DNA from: Rubrobacter marinus
GTDB taxonomy: Bacteria > Actinomycetota > Rubrobacteria > Rubrobacterales > Rubrobacteraceae
DNA length: 64,000 nucleotides
Assembly: GCF_011492965.1 (NCBI RefSeq)
Contig: NZ_CP045121.1
Span: 682,001-746,000, forward strand
Direction of reading: 5' to 3'
Of this stretch, positions 18,151 to 27,094 are shown one piece after another; positions within the stretch are counted from its first letter, which is position 1, and the number at the start of each line of letters is the position of its first letter. Below the pieces are notes generated by a model. That model saw nothing but the letters and a program-made list of their open reading frames with translations, was not told the origin of the DNA and did not search any database. The translations under genes and the position numbers were made by a program.

Positions 18151-19065
18151 ATGAGACGAACGGTTCTCCTGATCGCGGCGGTCTTCGCGGCTGTCTTCGC
18201 GGTCGGCGGGGTCGCCCTGGCGGCGACGCTCAATGGCACCAACGGTGCCGACTTCCTCGTAGGCACCGACTCGCGCGACACCATCAGCGGCCTCGGCGGT
18301 AACGACACCGTCTACGGCAAGGCCGCCCTCGACCTCGTGTACGGGGGCGCCGGGAACGACCGGATGAACGGCGGGGGCGGCGACGACCAGATGAACGGCC
18401 AGGACGGCAACGACGGCCTCTACGGCTCGTGGGACGAAGACGTGCTCGTCGGGGCCAACGGCGACGACACCGTGTACGGCTACTACGGCGACGACAACAT
18501 GGGTGGAGGAAATGGGACTGACAAACTCTACGGCGAGGCCGGCAACGATACCCTCACCGACCCGTCCAGCCCACGAAGATCGATCGGCAGATACGATATT
18601 AACCGAAGCCCTGGCACCGAGATGCACGGCGGCGACGGGAACGACACCATCGCCGCCGGGTACGGGACCGAGCGGGTGCAAGGCGGGAACGGGAACGACA
18701 CCCTCAAAGCCTTCACCAACTCCTCCGCAAATTCCGGCGGCGCCGCCGAAAATTGGCCTTGTCTTGATTCTCCCTTTCCCGGTTCGCCCGATTCTTATTT
18801 CTGCTGGGACGGTATGGAAGGCGGCCCTGGCGATGACAAAATCTACGGCTCCGACAGCCCGGATGACAGTACAAGCGGCGGCACCGGCGCCGACCGCATC
18901 TACGGCAACGGCGGAGGCGACTCCCTCGACGCGGTCGACGGGGCCACGACCGACTTCGTCGACTGCGGCCCCGGCGAGGACGCGGTCCGCGTCGACGGGG
19001 ACGGAGCCGAGACCGACACCGTGACCAACTGCGAGACCGTCGAGTACACGGACGTCCAACGGTGA
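18151..19065 (+). CDS. Exported RTX-type calcium-binding repeat protein
   Basis: 304 residues, signal peptide about 1-26 (TVLLIAAVFAAVFAVGGVAL, ALA-A). Calcium-binding repeats follow: GTNGADFL, GLGGNDTVYG, GGAGNDRMNGGGGDDQM, YGYYGDDNMGG, GGDGNDTI, GGNGNDTL. A less repetitive insert with Cys lies near 205-225. The tail GDSLDAVDGATTDFVDCGPG ends with TNCETVEYTDVQR; the Cys pair may form a disulfide. It is an intact paralogue of the 15302 gene and shares tail and downstream spacer with the orphan end at 15132. ATG 18151 follows AAAGGACG. No enzymatic domain. Confidence 0.88.
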   Translation: MRRTVLLIAAVFAAVFAVGGVALAATLNGTNGADFLVGTDSRDTISGLGGNDTVYGKAALDLVYGGAGNDRMNGGGGDDQMNGQDGNDGLYGSWDEDVLVGANGDDTVYGYYGDDNMGGGNGTDKLYGEAGNDTLTDPSSPRRSIGRYDINRSPGTEMHGGDGNDTIAAGYGTERVQGGNGNDTLKAFTNSSANSGGAAENWPCLDSPFPGSPDSYFCWDGMEGGPGDDKIYGSDSPDDSTSGGTGADRIYGNGGGDSLDAVDGATTDFVDCGPGEDAVRVDGDGAETDTVTNCETVEYTDVQR

Positions 19066-19130
19066 GGCCCCAGGGGGAGGGACGTCCGCGAGAAGGCGCC
19101 CCTTCCCCCAACAAGAACGAGGAGCGAGAG

Positions 19131-19796
19131 ATGGTTAAGGGCATTTGTAAGATGCTGATGTGGGTGGGGAGGGGGGCGATCTTCTCCGTGGGCCTGGCGG
19201 TGGTGCTGGCCCTCACGGTGGGGCTCGCCTCCACGGCCCTGGCGGGCACGGGGGTCGGGGCGGTCTTCAACCTCGGTCAACTCAACTCCGTCAACGCCCA
19301 GAGCGCGCTCAAGGGCGCCACCTCGGCGGCGTTGCTGAAGCTGGAGAACGCTGCGGGGCCGGCGCTCAACCTGGCCGTTCCTTCGGGCAAGACGCCGATG
19401 TACGTGAGCCCGGGGGCGGCGAAGGTCTCGAACCTCGACGCCGACAAGGTAGACGGTAAGGACTCCAGTGCCTTCCAGGGCAAGGTCCTGTGGGCGGAGG
19501 TCAACGCCGATGGGACCCTAAGCAGCGCGAGTGACCCCCGCACGACCTCGCACAAGGGCACGGAAGGCTCCCAAATCGGCGGCCCTATGACGGGACTCTA
19601 CACCGTCCGTTTTCCCCACGAGGTGAGGTCGTGTGCCCGCCTCGCGACGCTCAGGGGCTCTTTTGCTCCGGAAGATCGATTCGGCGACATCGCGACAAGG
19701 GGAGCTAGTATCGTCGGCGAAGGCGTGGAGGTATTCACGGCCGACACCTCCGGCGCCTACAAAGACCGTGCCTTTCAGGTAGCCGTAATTTGCTGA
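19131..19796 (+). CDS. Secreted protein of unknown function with DADKVDGKDSSAF motif
   Basis: 221 residues from ATG 19131, ten bases after GGAGCGAG. The first ~45 residues are a membrane/signal segment (GLAVVLALTVGLASTALAG). A small region (NSVNAQSALKGATSAALLKL) leads to the motif NLDADKVDGKDSSAF, which recurs in many exported actinobacterial proteins of unknown role. The C-terminal half is not recognised and has two Cys, one near the end (VAVIC) and one in RSCARLATLRGSF, which could pair. It lies between the RTX-type gene and the beta-helix gene, all in one direction. Confidence 0.7.
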   Translation: MVKGICKMLMWVGRGAIFSVGLAVVLALTVGLASTALAGTGVGAVFNLGQLNSVNAQSALKGATSAALLKLENAAGPALNLAVPSGKTPMYVSPGAAKVSNLDADKVDGKDSSAFQGKVLWAEVNADGTLSSASDPRTTSHKGTEGSQIGGPMTGLYTVRFPHEVRSCARLATLRGSFAPEDRFGDIATRGASIVGEGVEVFTADTSGAYKDRAFQVAVIC

Positions 19797-19944
19797 AGCC
19801 GACGGGCACCGCGGCCTGCGGGACGGTTGGCTCGATGGATCTTCTTGCGCTTGGCGGAGAGTTAACGTCTCCCTGGCCTCAAGGTCAGGGAGGTATAGGG
19901 GAGCCGACGCGACGACGGGAAGGGTACCGAACGAGGAGTACGAG

Positions 19945-22183
19945 ATGGACGCAAGAACGCTTGAAGCGGCGCGGAGTACGGGAGCGAAGCTAGCCGTTGC
20001 GGCGGGGCTGGCCCTGCTGGTCTTCCTGGGGTTGGGGCTCCTCCTGTTCGCGGGACCAGCGGGAGCGGAGACCTGCAACGCCGAGTGCCCGGGGGACGGC
20101 GGCGACGGTGGAGCCGGCGACGGCGGAATTGGCGGCGGTGGTAGCACCACCAACAACCAGTGGATCACTTTCACCGTCACCAACACGAACGACTCCGGAG
20201 ACGGCTCACTGCGGCAAGCGCTCGAGGTCGCCAACTTGTATTCCCCCTCGTGCATCGGGATCACCATAGGTTTCAACATCCCGGGTGAGGGGGTGCATAC
20301 CATAAGGCCGGCGTCGGACCTGCCGCCGATCCCCGCCTGCGTGACCGTCGACGGCTACAGCCAACCCGGCGCGAAGGCGAACACGCTCAGGCAAGGCAAC
20401 GACGCGGTGCTCAAGATCGAGCTCAACGGCGAGAACGCGGGGAGCAGAGCGAGCGGCCTAAGGATGGACGGCACCGACAGCGCGGTGCGTGGGCTGGCGA
20501 TCAACCGCTTCGCTTATTACGGCGTCTTCTTGCATGGCGGTCGCGCCGATTACTGTGACGTGCAGGGCAACTATATAGGTACCGACGCCACCGGCACCCG
20601 GGATCTGGGCAACAAGACCGCGGGCGTGTTCATCGCCGGAGACAGCAACACCATTGGGGGCACGGAACCCGCTGCGCGCAACGTCTTATCCGGCAACGGC
20701 ACCGGTGTCCTCATCAACGGTTCCAACAACAACGTGGAAGGCAACTATATCGGCACGAAAGCCAGCGGAGATGAACCATTGGGCAACGACTGGGTGGGCG
20801 TGAGCACCCCACCAACGGTTTCAGTAGGGGAAATACCATCGGAGGAGCGGTGCCCGCGGCGGGCAACCTCATAGCCTTCAATACTTCTGGGGAGTAGCCG
20901 TCCATGACCCGAAGACCACCATTCTCTCGAACAGCGTCCACTCCAACGGCGGGTTGGGGATAGACTTGGCCGCCGGTCTTGCCGACGCTGGAGTCACCCC
21001 AACGATTCGGGTGACGGTGATACCGGCCCCAACGGCTTGCAGAATTACCCGGAGATCACGTCGGTCACCACCGGCTCGGGAAACCTGAGCAGTATGGAGG
21101 GCAGGCTCAACGGTACCCCCAACACGAAGTTCACCGTCCAGCTCTTCACCGGCGACGAGCCCGATCCCTCCGGTTACGGCGAGGGGCGGCTTCACGGGGA
21201 GCCCGACAACCTGGTCAGCAATTGGCCGGTGACCACGGACGCCAACGGCCACGCCGACCTCCACGGCGTCTGGCCCCCGGGCGTGCGCATGGCCGGCAAG
21301 TGGCTGACCGCCACCGCCACCGGTCCGGACGGCACCTCGGAGTTCTCCAAGGCCGTCAGGATCAGGGACCGCAACGACCCCGCCCCGAGACGACCGTCGA
21401 TAGCGGCCCTCCGGCCCCACGAGGGAGAGCACGGCCGCCTTTGCCTTCTCCTCCAGCGAGGCGAACTCCGCCTTCCAGTGCAGGCTCGACGGCGCCGAGT
21501 TCGCCGACTGCGCCTCCCGAAGGAGTACCCCGCTCTCGTCGATGGGGATCACACCTTCGAGGTCAGGGCGATAGACGACGCGGGCAACCCCGACCCCACC
21601 CCCGAGACCCGCGCCTTCACGGTCGACACCGTCCCGCCGAACACGAGCATCTCCTCCGGTCCCGCCCGGGCAGCACCACGAGGAGCACCTCGGCGAGCTT
21701 CGGCTTCGTCCCCTCCGAGCCCGTCTCGCGGTTCGAGTGCAGCCTCGACTACGCCGCCTTCTCCCCTGCGCCTCCCCGAAGGCCTACTCCGGGCTGACCA
21801 ACCGCGTCCACACCTTCCGGGTGCGGGCCGTGGACCGGGCCGGCAACGTAGACCCTGCCCCGTCGGCGCGCACCTGGACGGTCGACACGACCCTGCCGGC
21901 GATCGCCTCCCCTAGCCCCGCCCCGTCTTCGGCCACCCAGGACCGCACGCCGACCGTACGAGCGACCGTCAGGGATACGCAAACGGACCTGGCGAAGACC
22001 GGCGTGCAGCTGTACGTGGATGGGATCAGGAGGACGACCTTCTCCTACGACCGGGCCACCGACAGGCTCTCGTACACGCCGGCGACCAACCTCTCCTACG
22101 CCCGTCACACGGCGAAGGTGGTCGCCAGGGACGCGGCGGGCAACACCACGACCAAGTCGTGGAGCTTTGGCGTTACTCGATAG
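19945..22183 (+). CDS. Exported right-handed beta-helix protein with Ig-like repeats, eight frameshifts
   Basis: Reconstructed as one protein of about 745 residues. It has a signal/anchor segment (about 15-45), a Gly-rich linker, the hallmark NDSGDGSLRQAL, then beta-helix rungs (GNYIGTDATGT, SNTIGGTEP, ARNVLSGNGTGV). After the breaks come NSVHSNGGLGIDL, then two similar Ig-like repeats (SSSEANSAFQCRLDGAEF and SEPVSRFECSLDYAAFSP) and the end module shared with the subtilase at 16338. The frame is lost at about 20808, 20890, 20998, 21384, 21408, 21517, 21665 and 21764, always repaired by one added C or G. No enzyme motif is visible. A surface adhesin or glycan-binding protein is likely. The breaks look technical. 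Confidence 0.75.
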
Positions 22184-22193
22184 TCGATTTGCG

Positions 22194-22226
22194 CAGAGGG
22201 GGCAGGCACACGGCCCGTCCCCTCTG
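22194..22226. terminator. Hairpin between convergent genes
   Basis: CAGAGGGG (22194-22201) pairs with CCCCTCTG (22219-22226). It lies between the stops of the beta-helix gene (+) and the HAD-like gene (-) and could end transcripts from both sides. Confidence 0.5.
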
Positions 22227-22276
22227 GTCCTCCGATCCTGACGCAAGCGCGAAACCTCGACCGAGACGGAACCCGG

Positions 22277-22618
22277 TTACCTGTCGAGCTTCTCGGCCAC
22301 CCTCCAGAGCTCGCGGTCCTCCGGGTCGCCCTTAAAGGGCGGCACCACGTAGCCGCCGTGGTGCTCGGCGAAGTCCCGCTGATCGTCCACGACGTAGTCC
22401 ACGATCACGGGCGGCGGAGGGTTCTTGGACCAGCACCCGAGGACGAGATCCTCCACGCCGAGGACCCTCGCCGCCTCCGCGGCGTAGCCCGCCCCGGCGC
22501 TGGACCACAGGTAAACGTCGTGCCCCCGGGCCGCGAGCTCCAGAAAGACCTCGCGGACGCACGGGCGCGGGACGCCCCCCGCGAGGAGCGTCCCCTGCAC
22601 GTCGAAGAAGACGTTCAA
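22277..22618 (-). CDS. Small HAD-like protein with altered motif I
   Basis: 113 residues from TTG 22618, whose TTG overlaps the TGA of fabD (TTGA). NVFFDVQGTLLAGG at the N-terminus is HAD motif I with the nucleophile Asp but Gln in place of the second Asp (DxDxT becomes DxQGT). YLWSSAG fits motif II, WSKNP the motif III Lys, and VDDQRDF motif IV. There is no large cap domain. Loss of the acid/base Asp suggests weak or no phosphatase activity, or a different phosphotransfer role. Coupling to fabD hints at joint expression only. The longer upstream frame is a fabD shadow. Confidence 0.65.
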   Translation of the reverse strand: MNVFFDVQGTLLAGGVPRPCVREVFLELAARGHDVYLWSSAGAGYAAEAARVLGVEDLVLGCWSKNPPPPVIVDYVVDDQRDFAEHHGGYVVPPFKGDPEDRELWRVAEKLDR

Positions 22619-23517
22619 GGGGTCTTGTCGGCGGGTCCGTCCGGGTCGGTCTCCCCTTCTCCCTCCGCGGGAGCGCCCGCGATGGGGAGGAGGTTCTGGG
22701 CACCTTCGTAGAGGCGGGAGCGGAGGTCCTCGAAGGTCACGCCCTTGAGGGAGGGGAGCTCGAAGTCGCGGAGCATCCTGGTGAGGACGCCGCCGCCGCC
22801 GAGCTCCACCCACTCCTCGACGCGCATCCTCGCGAGGGTCTCGACGACCTTGACCCACCGCACCGGCGCCACCATCTGGCCCTTGAGCGCCTCCCTGACC
22901 CCCTCGGCGCTCACGAGGACGCTCCCGTCCACGGCGCTCACGATCGGGAACTCCGGCACCCTGAACTCGACCCCGTCGAGGACCCCGCGCATCTTCTCGT
23001 TCGCCGCGGCGACGTAGGGGGAGTGGGCCGCGAAGGAGACGTTCAGCCGGACGGCGCGCCCGCGTATCCTGGAGACCGTGTCGCCCAGGGCGTCCCGGAG
23101 GCCGGAGATCACCGTCTGGCGCGGGCTGTTGTAGTTGGCGACCACCGAGCCCTCCGACTCGCCGAGGGCCCTCTCGACCTCCTCGGGGTCGGCCTTGAGG
23201 ATGGCGACCATCCCGCCCGGGGCCTCCTCTGCGGCCTCGGCCAGAAAGCGGTCGCGCTGGGCTACGAGCCAGATCCCGGTCTCCAGGTCGAAGCAGCCCG
23301 CGGCGTAGGCGGCGCCGTACTCCCCGAGGGAGTGCCCGGCGACGACGTCCGGCCTGAGGTGGAGCTCCCTGCTCTCGTCGGCGTCCCTGGCCGCGCGGAC
23401 GAAGACCTTTACCTGATCCGGTATGCGGTCCCCCACGACTTCGCGGATGGCCGGCAACTGCCGGGCCTCCGGCTCGGTTACGGTCCCTCCCTGACCCGGA
23501 AATACGAACGCTTTCAT
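22615..23517 (-). CDS. fabD: Malonyl-CoA:ACP transacylase-like protein
   Basis: 300 residues. FVFPGQGG starts the acyltransferase fold, GHSLGEY carries the catalytic Ser, and FAAHSPYV the catalytic His region; QMVAPVRWVKVVETL is typical of FabD. Family members move malonyl groups from CoA to acyl carrier protein for fatty acid synthesis. The segment between FPGQGG and GHSLGEY is shorter than in standard FabD. The last ~25 residues are a Glu/Gly/Asp-rich tail. No other fab gene is adjacent, so a dedicated role cannot be excluded. ATG 23517 follows AGGGAG. Confidence 0.8.
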   Translation of the reverse strand: MKAFVFPGQGGTVTEPEARQLPAIREVVGDRIPDQVKVFVRAARDADESRELHLRPDVVAGHSLGEYGAAYAAGCFDLETGIWLVAQRDRFLAEAAEEAPGGMVAILKADPEEVERALGESEGSVVANYNSPRQTVISGLRDALGDTVSRIRGRAVRLNVSFAAHSPYVAAANEKMRGVLDGVEFRVPEFPIVSAVDGSVLVSAEGVREALKGQMVAPVRWVKVVETLARMRVEEWVELGGGGVLTRMLRDFELPSLKGVTFEDLRSRLYEGAQNLLPIAGAPAEGEGETDPDGPADKTP

Positions 23518-23766
23518 GGCTCCCTGCCGACCCTCCGTAGCACTACACGACCTAGCGTCTCCCGCGCCCCGAAGGGACCGGGGGAGACGAGTACTTTTAC
23601 CACAATGTAACGATGTTGTAGATACCCGGCAGGCCCCCCTCCCTACTCGGGGTACCCCTGGTCCCGGCGCATCCCCTCGTACTCCTCACGCCAGATCCCG
23701 CCGAGCTCTCACTCCCGCGAGATGGGGCCGAAGCGTGAGGGCGCCTCTCCCGAACGCTCCGGCGGG

Positions 23767-24649
23767 CTACGGGACCAGCACGCGCAGGGCGCCGGGGAGC
23801 ACCCGCGCCCGGAACTCGCGGGTGGGGGGAAGCATCTCCCCGTCCACATGGGCCGGCACCGGTTCGGCGAGGGTGACCTCGACCTCGCGCGCGCGGGCGA
23901 AGTGGACCTTCGGGTGCGAGAGGTGCGTGCCGCGGAGCACGGCCGGCACGAGGCGCAGGACCTCCGCCCGGTCCACCTCCTCGCTCCAGACGACGTCGAA
24001 GGCCCCGTCCGAGAGGCTCGCCCCGGGGCGAGCTTGAAGCGGGCCCCGTAGGTGGTGCCCAGGGCCGCCGCCACGAGGATGGTCTTCGTCTCGACGACGC
24101 CACCGCCCCCGAGCCTTATGCTCGCGCGGTGGCACTTCATGCCCACAACAGGCGGCCGACCGACCAGAGGTACCCCCCGAACCCCCGAGGGCCTTCGGCG
24201 CCTCCGCGACCCCCTCGGCGACCTCCGCGTCGAAGCCAATGCCGAGGCCGTTGTTGAACGGGATGCCGTTGACTTCGCCCGCGTCGACGGCGCGCACCCT
24301 GCCCCGACCACGACCTCCAGGGCGCGTTCGAGGCGCGTGCCGATCCCGAGCGCCTTGACGTAGTCGTTCCCGCTCCCGAGCGGCAGGACGCCCATGACCC
24401 GCCCCGTCTCGACGCACGCCGCCGCGACCTCGTGCACCGTCCCGTCCCCCCGATCGCGACCGCAGGGCCCTCGCCCCGCAGCCCGTGGACGATCTGCTCG
24501 GCGTGTCCCCGCCCCTCCGTCACGTGCCACTCCGCCTCGATGCCGCGCCCCGCGAGGTAAGCGCCGACGAGCTTCTGCCGGGCCTCCGCCCTGCCCCTGT
24601 CTGCCGTCGGGTTTAACACGAGGTGCGCCACGCGCCGTTCCCCATCCAT
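23767..24649 (-). CDS. Diacylglycerol kinase/YegS-type lipid kinase, five frameshifts
   Basis: Reconstructed from ATG 24649 (MDGERRVAHLVLNPTADRGR). The pieces read in order: VAIGGDGTVHEVAAACVETG (ATP loop GGDGT), GVLPLGSGNDYVKALG (second nucleotide motif), EVNGIPFNNGLGIGFDAEVA, YLWSVGRLLW, KTILVAAALGTTYGARFKLA, LSDGAFDVVWSEEV, then a C-terminal beta domain ending ALRVLVP at 23767. This is the full DAGK_cat plus C-terminal fold of about 298 residues. Breaks are near 24446, 24299, 24187, 24142 and 24025, each fixed by one G. The enzyme would phosphorylate diacylglycerol or a related lipid at the membrane. Confidence 0.8.
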
Positions 24650-24895
24650 GGCGCGGATGGTACAGCCCCGGAACACGCAGTGCATACGCGCGGTACCTCG
24701 ACCTGAACTTCAACCGTACTCGTACAGCCGTATTCGCCCCGGTCGCGCGCCGTCCGGCTCCGGTGCTGCGGCGTTTACGGGTCTCGGGCCCGGCATGGCG
24801 GCGGGGACTGGCCCGTCGGCGGCGTAAGGTTGCGGTGCAAGTGGAGGTCTTCTTCAGCTTGGGGGCGAGGCCCGCCTGGGGCGGGATAGAGTACA

Positions 24896-25447
24896 ATGGG
24901 CGACCTGATGGGGATCGGTTCGGAGAATTGCTTGCATCTCGGGGGTTTGCGGGCCACGACGGGCTCGGAGTTCCTCTGCCCGGCCTGCGGGGCGCGTCTC
25001 GGCCTCGAGGGGGTCGAGCGCTGGGTGCGCGAGGCCGAGGACGCGCGCGACGAGTCTTACGCTCTGGTAGAGGTAGACGAATTCTCCGAGATCGTGCGCG
25101 AGGAGCGCCAGCGGGAGGTCTACCGGCGCCGGAAGGTGCTGTACGAGTTGCGCAGCGTGCCTCGGGGGCTGAGCGCGCGGCCGGAGATGATCCTGGTCTC
25201 CTACGACCCCGAGGGCGACGCGTACGACTGCAGGATCTTCTATAAGGAGCCGCGGCCGGCGGGCGGGCTGGAGCGGGTCAGCGTCGAGGCGAACCTCGAC
25301 CCCATCCTCGAGCTCAAGTCGCACCCCGACCCGAACGTGCGCCTCGCCTCCGGCAAGGTCGAGGAGTTCCACGCCCTGCGCCAGGAGGGCGTCCGGGAGG
25401 ACCAGCCGCCCCTGCTGCGCCGCGTCTTCTACTCCAACGAGCTGTAA
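24896..25447 (+). CDS. Hypothetical protein with one CPxCG knuckle
   Basis: 183 residues from ATG 24896; ATG 24908 is an alternative. FLCPACGARL near residue 28 is half of a zinc ribbon with no second Cys pair. A charged helical part follows (EDARDESYALVEVDEFSEIV), then a beta-rich half (ARPEMILVSYDPEGDAYDCR, LERVSVEANLDPILELK). I do not recognise a family. No ribosome site precedes either ATG, but TAGAGT (24887-24892) and TACAAT (24892-24897) are -10-like, which suggests a leaderless transcript. The 24650-24895 gap holds nothing else that I see. Confidence 0.6.
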   Translation: MGDLMGIGSENCLHLGGLRATTGSEFLCPACGARLGLEGVERWVREAEDARDESYALVEVDEFSEIVREERQREVYRRRKVLYELRSVPRGLSARPEMILVSYDPEGDAYDCRIFYKEPRPAGGLERVSVEANLDPILELKSHPDPNVRLASGKVEEFHALRQEGVREDQPPLLRRVFYSNEL

Positions 25448-25525
25448 GAGCGAGCGCATGCGTAGCGCGCGGAGCGGGGATACAATGCGCAGGGACTCCA
25501 ACCACGGGCGAAAGGCACGGTCGGC

Positions 25526-25624
25526 TTGAGCGGGAACAACTTTATAATGATCACCTTCATGATCCTGATACTGCTCTTCGTGCTCATGAACGTCGGGCCG
25601 CTTATCGGCCTCTACCTGGAATAG
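25526..25624 (+). CDS. 32-residue single-span membrane peptide
   Basis: TTG 25526 opens LSGNNFIMITFMILILLFVL, continuing MNVGPLIGLYLE, then TAG 25622-25624; ATG 25547 is an internal alternative start. It is one hydrophobic helix with short ends. It overlaps by 13 bases the 3' end of thpR on the other strand. GGGCGAAAGG upstream could be a ribosome site. Function unknown; a chance frame is possible. Confidence 0.45.
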   Translation: MSGNNFIMITFMILILLFVLMNVGPLIGLYLE

Positions 25625-26184
25625 TCCCCCTCTTCGCCGTTGAGGGCGAAGGCTTCCACGATCTCGTAGACCGACCCTCCCGGGGTCAGGGTGCTCTTCG
25701 TGAGCTCGGCGCTCGCTACCCGAAAGAGCGGCGAATCCAGCACGTCAGTCTTCGACAGGTCGACGCCGACCGAGCGTCCTCTGGCGCGCCCGAGGGTCGC
25801 GTGGGGCATGTAGGGACGTCCCTCGCGCCGGAAGCCCAGGGGCTCCAGCGCGGCCTCGACGCTCGCGGCGAGGGAGGTCGTCTCCTCGGAGCCCCTGTCC
25901 ACGCCGGCCCAGATCACCCTGGCCCGCCGCGGCGAGGGGAAGGCCCCCAGGCCCTTCAGCCGGGCGTCGAACGGGGCGTGCGCGGAGCAGGCCCTCCTCA
26001 GCGCGCCGCAGATGCCCTCCAGGGACTCCTCGAACACCTCGCCCAGAAACTTCAGGGTAAGGTGGATGTTCTCCTGCTTTGTCCACCGGATCCCGCCGCC
26101 AAGCTCCCGCGCCGCCTCGCGCGCCGCTGCAAGCGCCACGCGCCGTACCTCCGGCGGCGGGGTCACGGCGACGAAGACGCGCAC
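25612..26184 (-). CDS. thpR: RNA 2',3'-cyclic phosphodiesterase (2H family)
   Basis: 190 residues, the usual ThpR/LigT length. Two HxT motifs, HLTLKF (about 41-46) and HATLGR (about 128-133), provide the paired His-Thr active site that opens 2',3'-cyclic phosphate RNA ends. VFVAVTPP is the typical start. GTG 26184 lies four bases after the larB stop, so the two are co-transcribed. The enzyme is cytosolic and often annotated as RNA 2'-5' ligase from an older reverse reaction. Confidence 0.9.
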   Translation of the reverse strand: MRVFVAVTPPPEVRRVALAAAREAARELGGGIRWTKQENIHLTLKFLGEVFEESLEGICGALRRACSAHAPFDARLKGLGAFPSPRRARVIWAGVDRGSEETTSLAASVEAALEPLGFRREGRPYMPHATLGRARGRSVGVDLSKTDVLDSPLFRVASAELTKSTLTPGGSVYEIVEAFALNGEEGDYSR

Positions 26185-26188
26185 GACC

Positions 26189-26995
26189 TCAGGAGACGCC
26201 CGCGCCGGGCGCCTGGCCGTTGCTCTCTGTGTCGTTGCGGTAGAGGGCGGCGCGGTTGGCGATGAGGGCGGCCGTCGCGCCCGCGCCGACGCCGTTGTCC
26301 ACGTTCACGACCGAGAGGCCCGGGGAGCAGCTCTGGAGCATCCCGAGGATGGCGGCGGTGCCGTCCCCGCCGAGGCCGTAGCCCACCGAGGTCGGGAGGC
26401 CCACCACCGGGACCGCGACGAGGCCCGAGACGAGGGTCGGGAGCGCGCCCTCCATGCCGGCGGCGACGATCACGCAGTCCGGGTCGAAGGCGCGGAGCTC
26501 CTCGAGGGGGCCGCGGAGGCGGTGGAGGCCGGCGACGCCCACGTCGTGGGTGGTCTTTACCGCGACGCCCATCTCGCGGGCGACCGCCACGGCCTCCTCG
26601 AGGACCGGCAGATCCGAGGTGCCGGCGCCGATGGCATACAGCCGCCCGCCGGTGGGGGCGGGCTCCCCGGCCCCGACGACGAGGGCGCGGCCGGCATCTC
26701 TTACGGGGACGTCCGGGAGGGCCTGGCGGACGAGGCGCTCGTGCTCCCCGGAGGGCCCGCTGACGATGACGCGCTCCGTGCCTTCCAGCATGGCGGCGCA
26801 GATTCTCGCGACCTGCTCCGGGGTCTTGCCGGGGGCGTAGACGATCTCGGGGACGCCCTTGCGGGCGGCACGGCCGAGGTCGAGGGCGGCGACGTCCAGG
26901 TAGCGGACCTCGCCCTGGCTCAGGCGTCCGGCCGCCTCTCGGGGAGAGATGGCGCCGCGGGCGACGGCGTCGAGGGTCTCTTCGAGCTTGTTCAA
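26189..26995 (-). CDS. larB: Nickel pincer cofactor biosynthesis protein LarB
   Basis: About 268 residues. GAGTSDLPVLEEAVAVAREM, VAAGMEGALPTLVSGLV and VPVVGLPTSVGYG are diagnostic of LarB, which is related to PurE and carboxylates/hydrolyses nicotinic acid adenine dinucleotide in making the nickel-pincer cofactor of lactate racemase-type enzymes. TTG 26995 (LNKLEETLDAV) matches the usual start; the frame is open further upstream to 27064, but that part is not family-like. larC, larE and larA are not in the window, so the pathway must be completed elsewhere or LarB has another role. Confidence 0.85.
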   Translation of the reverse strand: MNKLEETLDAVARGAISPREAAGRLSQGEVRYLDVAALDLGRAARKGVPEIVYAPGKTPEQVARICAAMLEGTERVIVSGPSGEHERLVRQALPDVPVRDAGRALVVGAGEPAPTGGRLYAIGAGTSDLPVLEEAVAVAREMGVAVKTTHDVGVAGLHRLRGPLEELRAFDPDCVIVAAGMEGALPTLVSGLVAVPVVGLPTSVGYGLGGDGTAAILGMLQSCSPGLSVVNVDNGVGAGATAALIANRAALYRNDTESNGQAPGAGVS

Positions 26996-27094
26996 TGCGT
27001 CCCGGCTTTCGTCGTCTCGGTTGTTACTCGGTGTCAGGGGGTAGATAGTACATCGTCGCTGCACGGAGACACCAACTTAGGAGGTAAGGCGCAG

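Noticed and set aside
15302..19065. Direct-repeat array (CRISPR-like) in the GGCGGC/GACGAC-rich region
   Set aside because: The repeats are in frame, of nine-residue type and imperfect; they encode calcium-binding repeats.
19945..22183. Beta-helix gene as a true pseudogene or several small genes
   Set aside because: All eight breaks are single-base losses at G/C runs and the protein is continuous when repaired, which fits technical error better than decay.
23643..23711. Second in-frame TGA (23709-23711) followed by a readable stretch ELGGIWREEYEGMRRDQGYP on the minus strand
   Set aside because: The frame upstream is a shadow of the lipid kinase, there is no start or Cys-type motif, and no family supports selenocysteine. 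It may be a chance frame or a lost gene end.
26012..27094. Long open frame upstream of the cation antiporter as an N-terminal extension
   Set aside because: It lies antisense to larB, has shadow-type composition, and GTG 27095 has a proper ribosome site and family-typical start.
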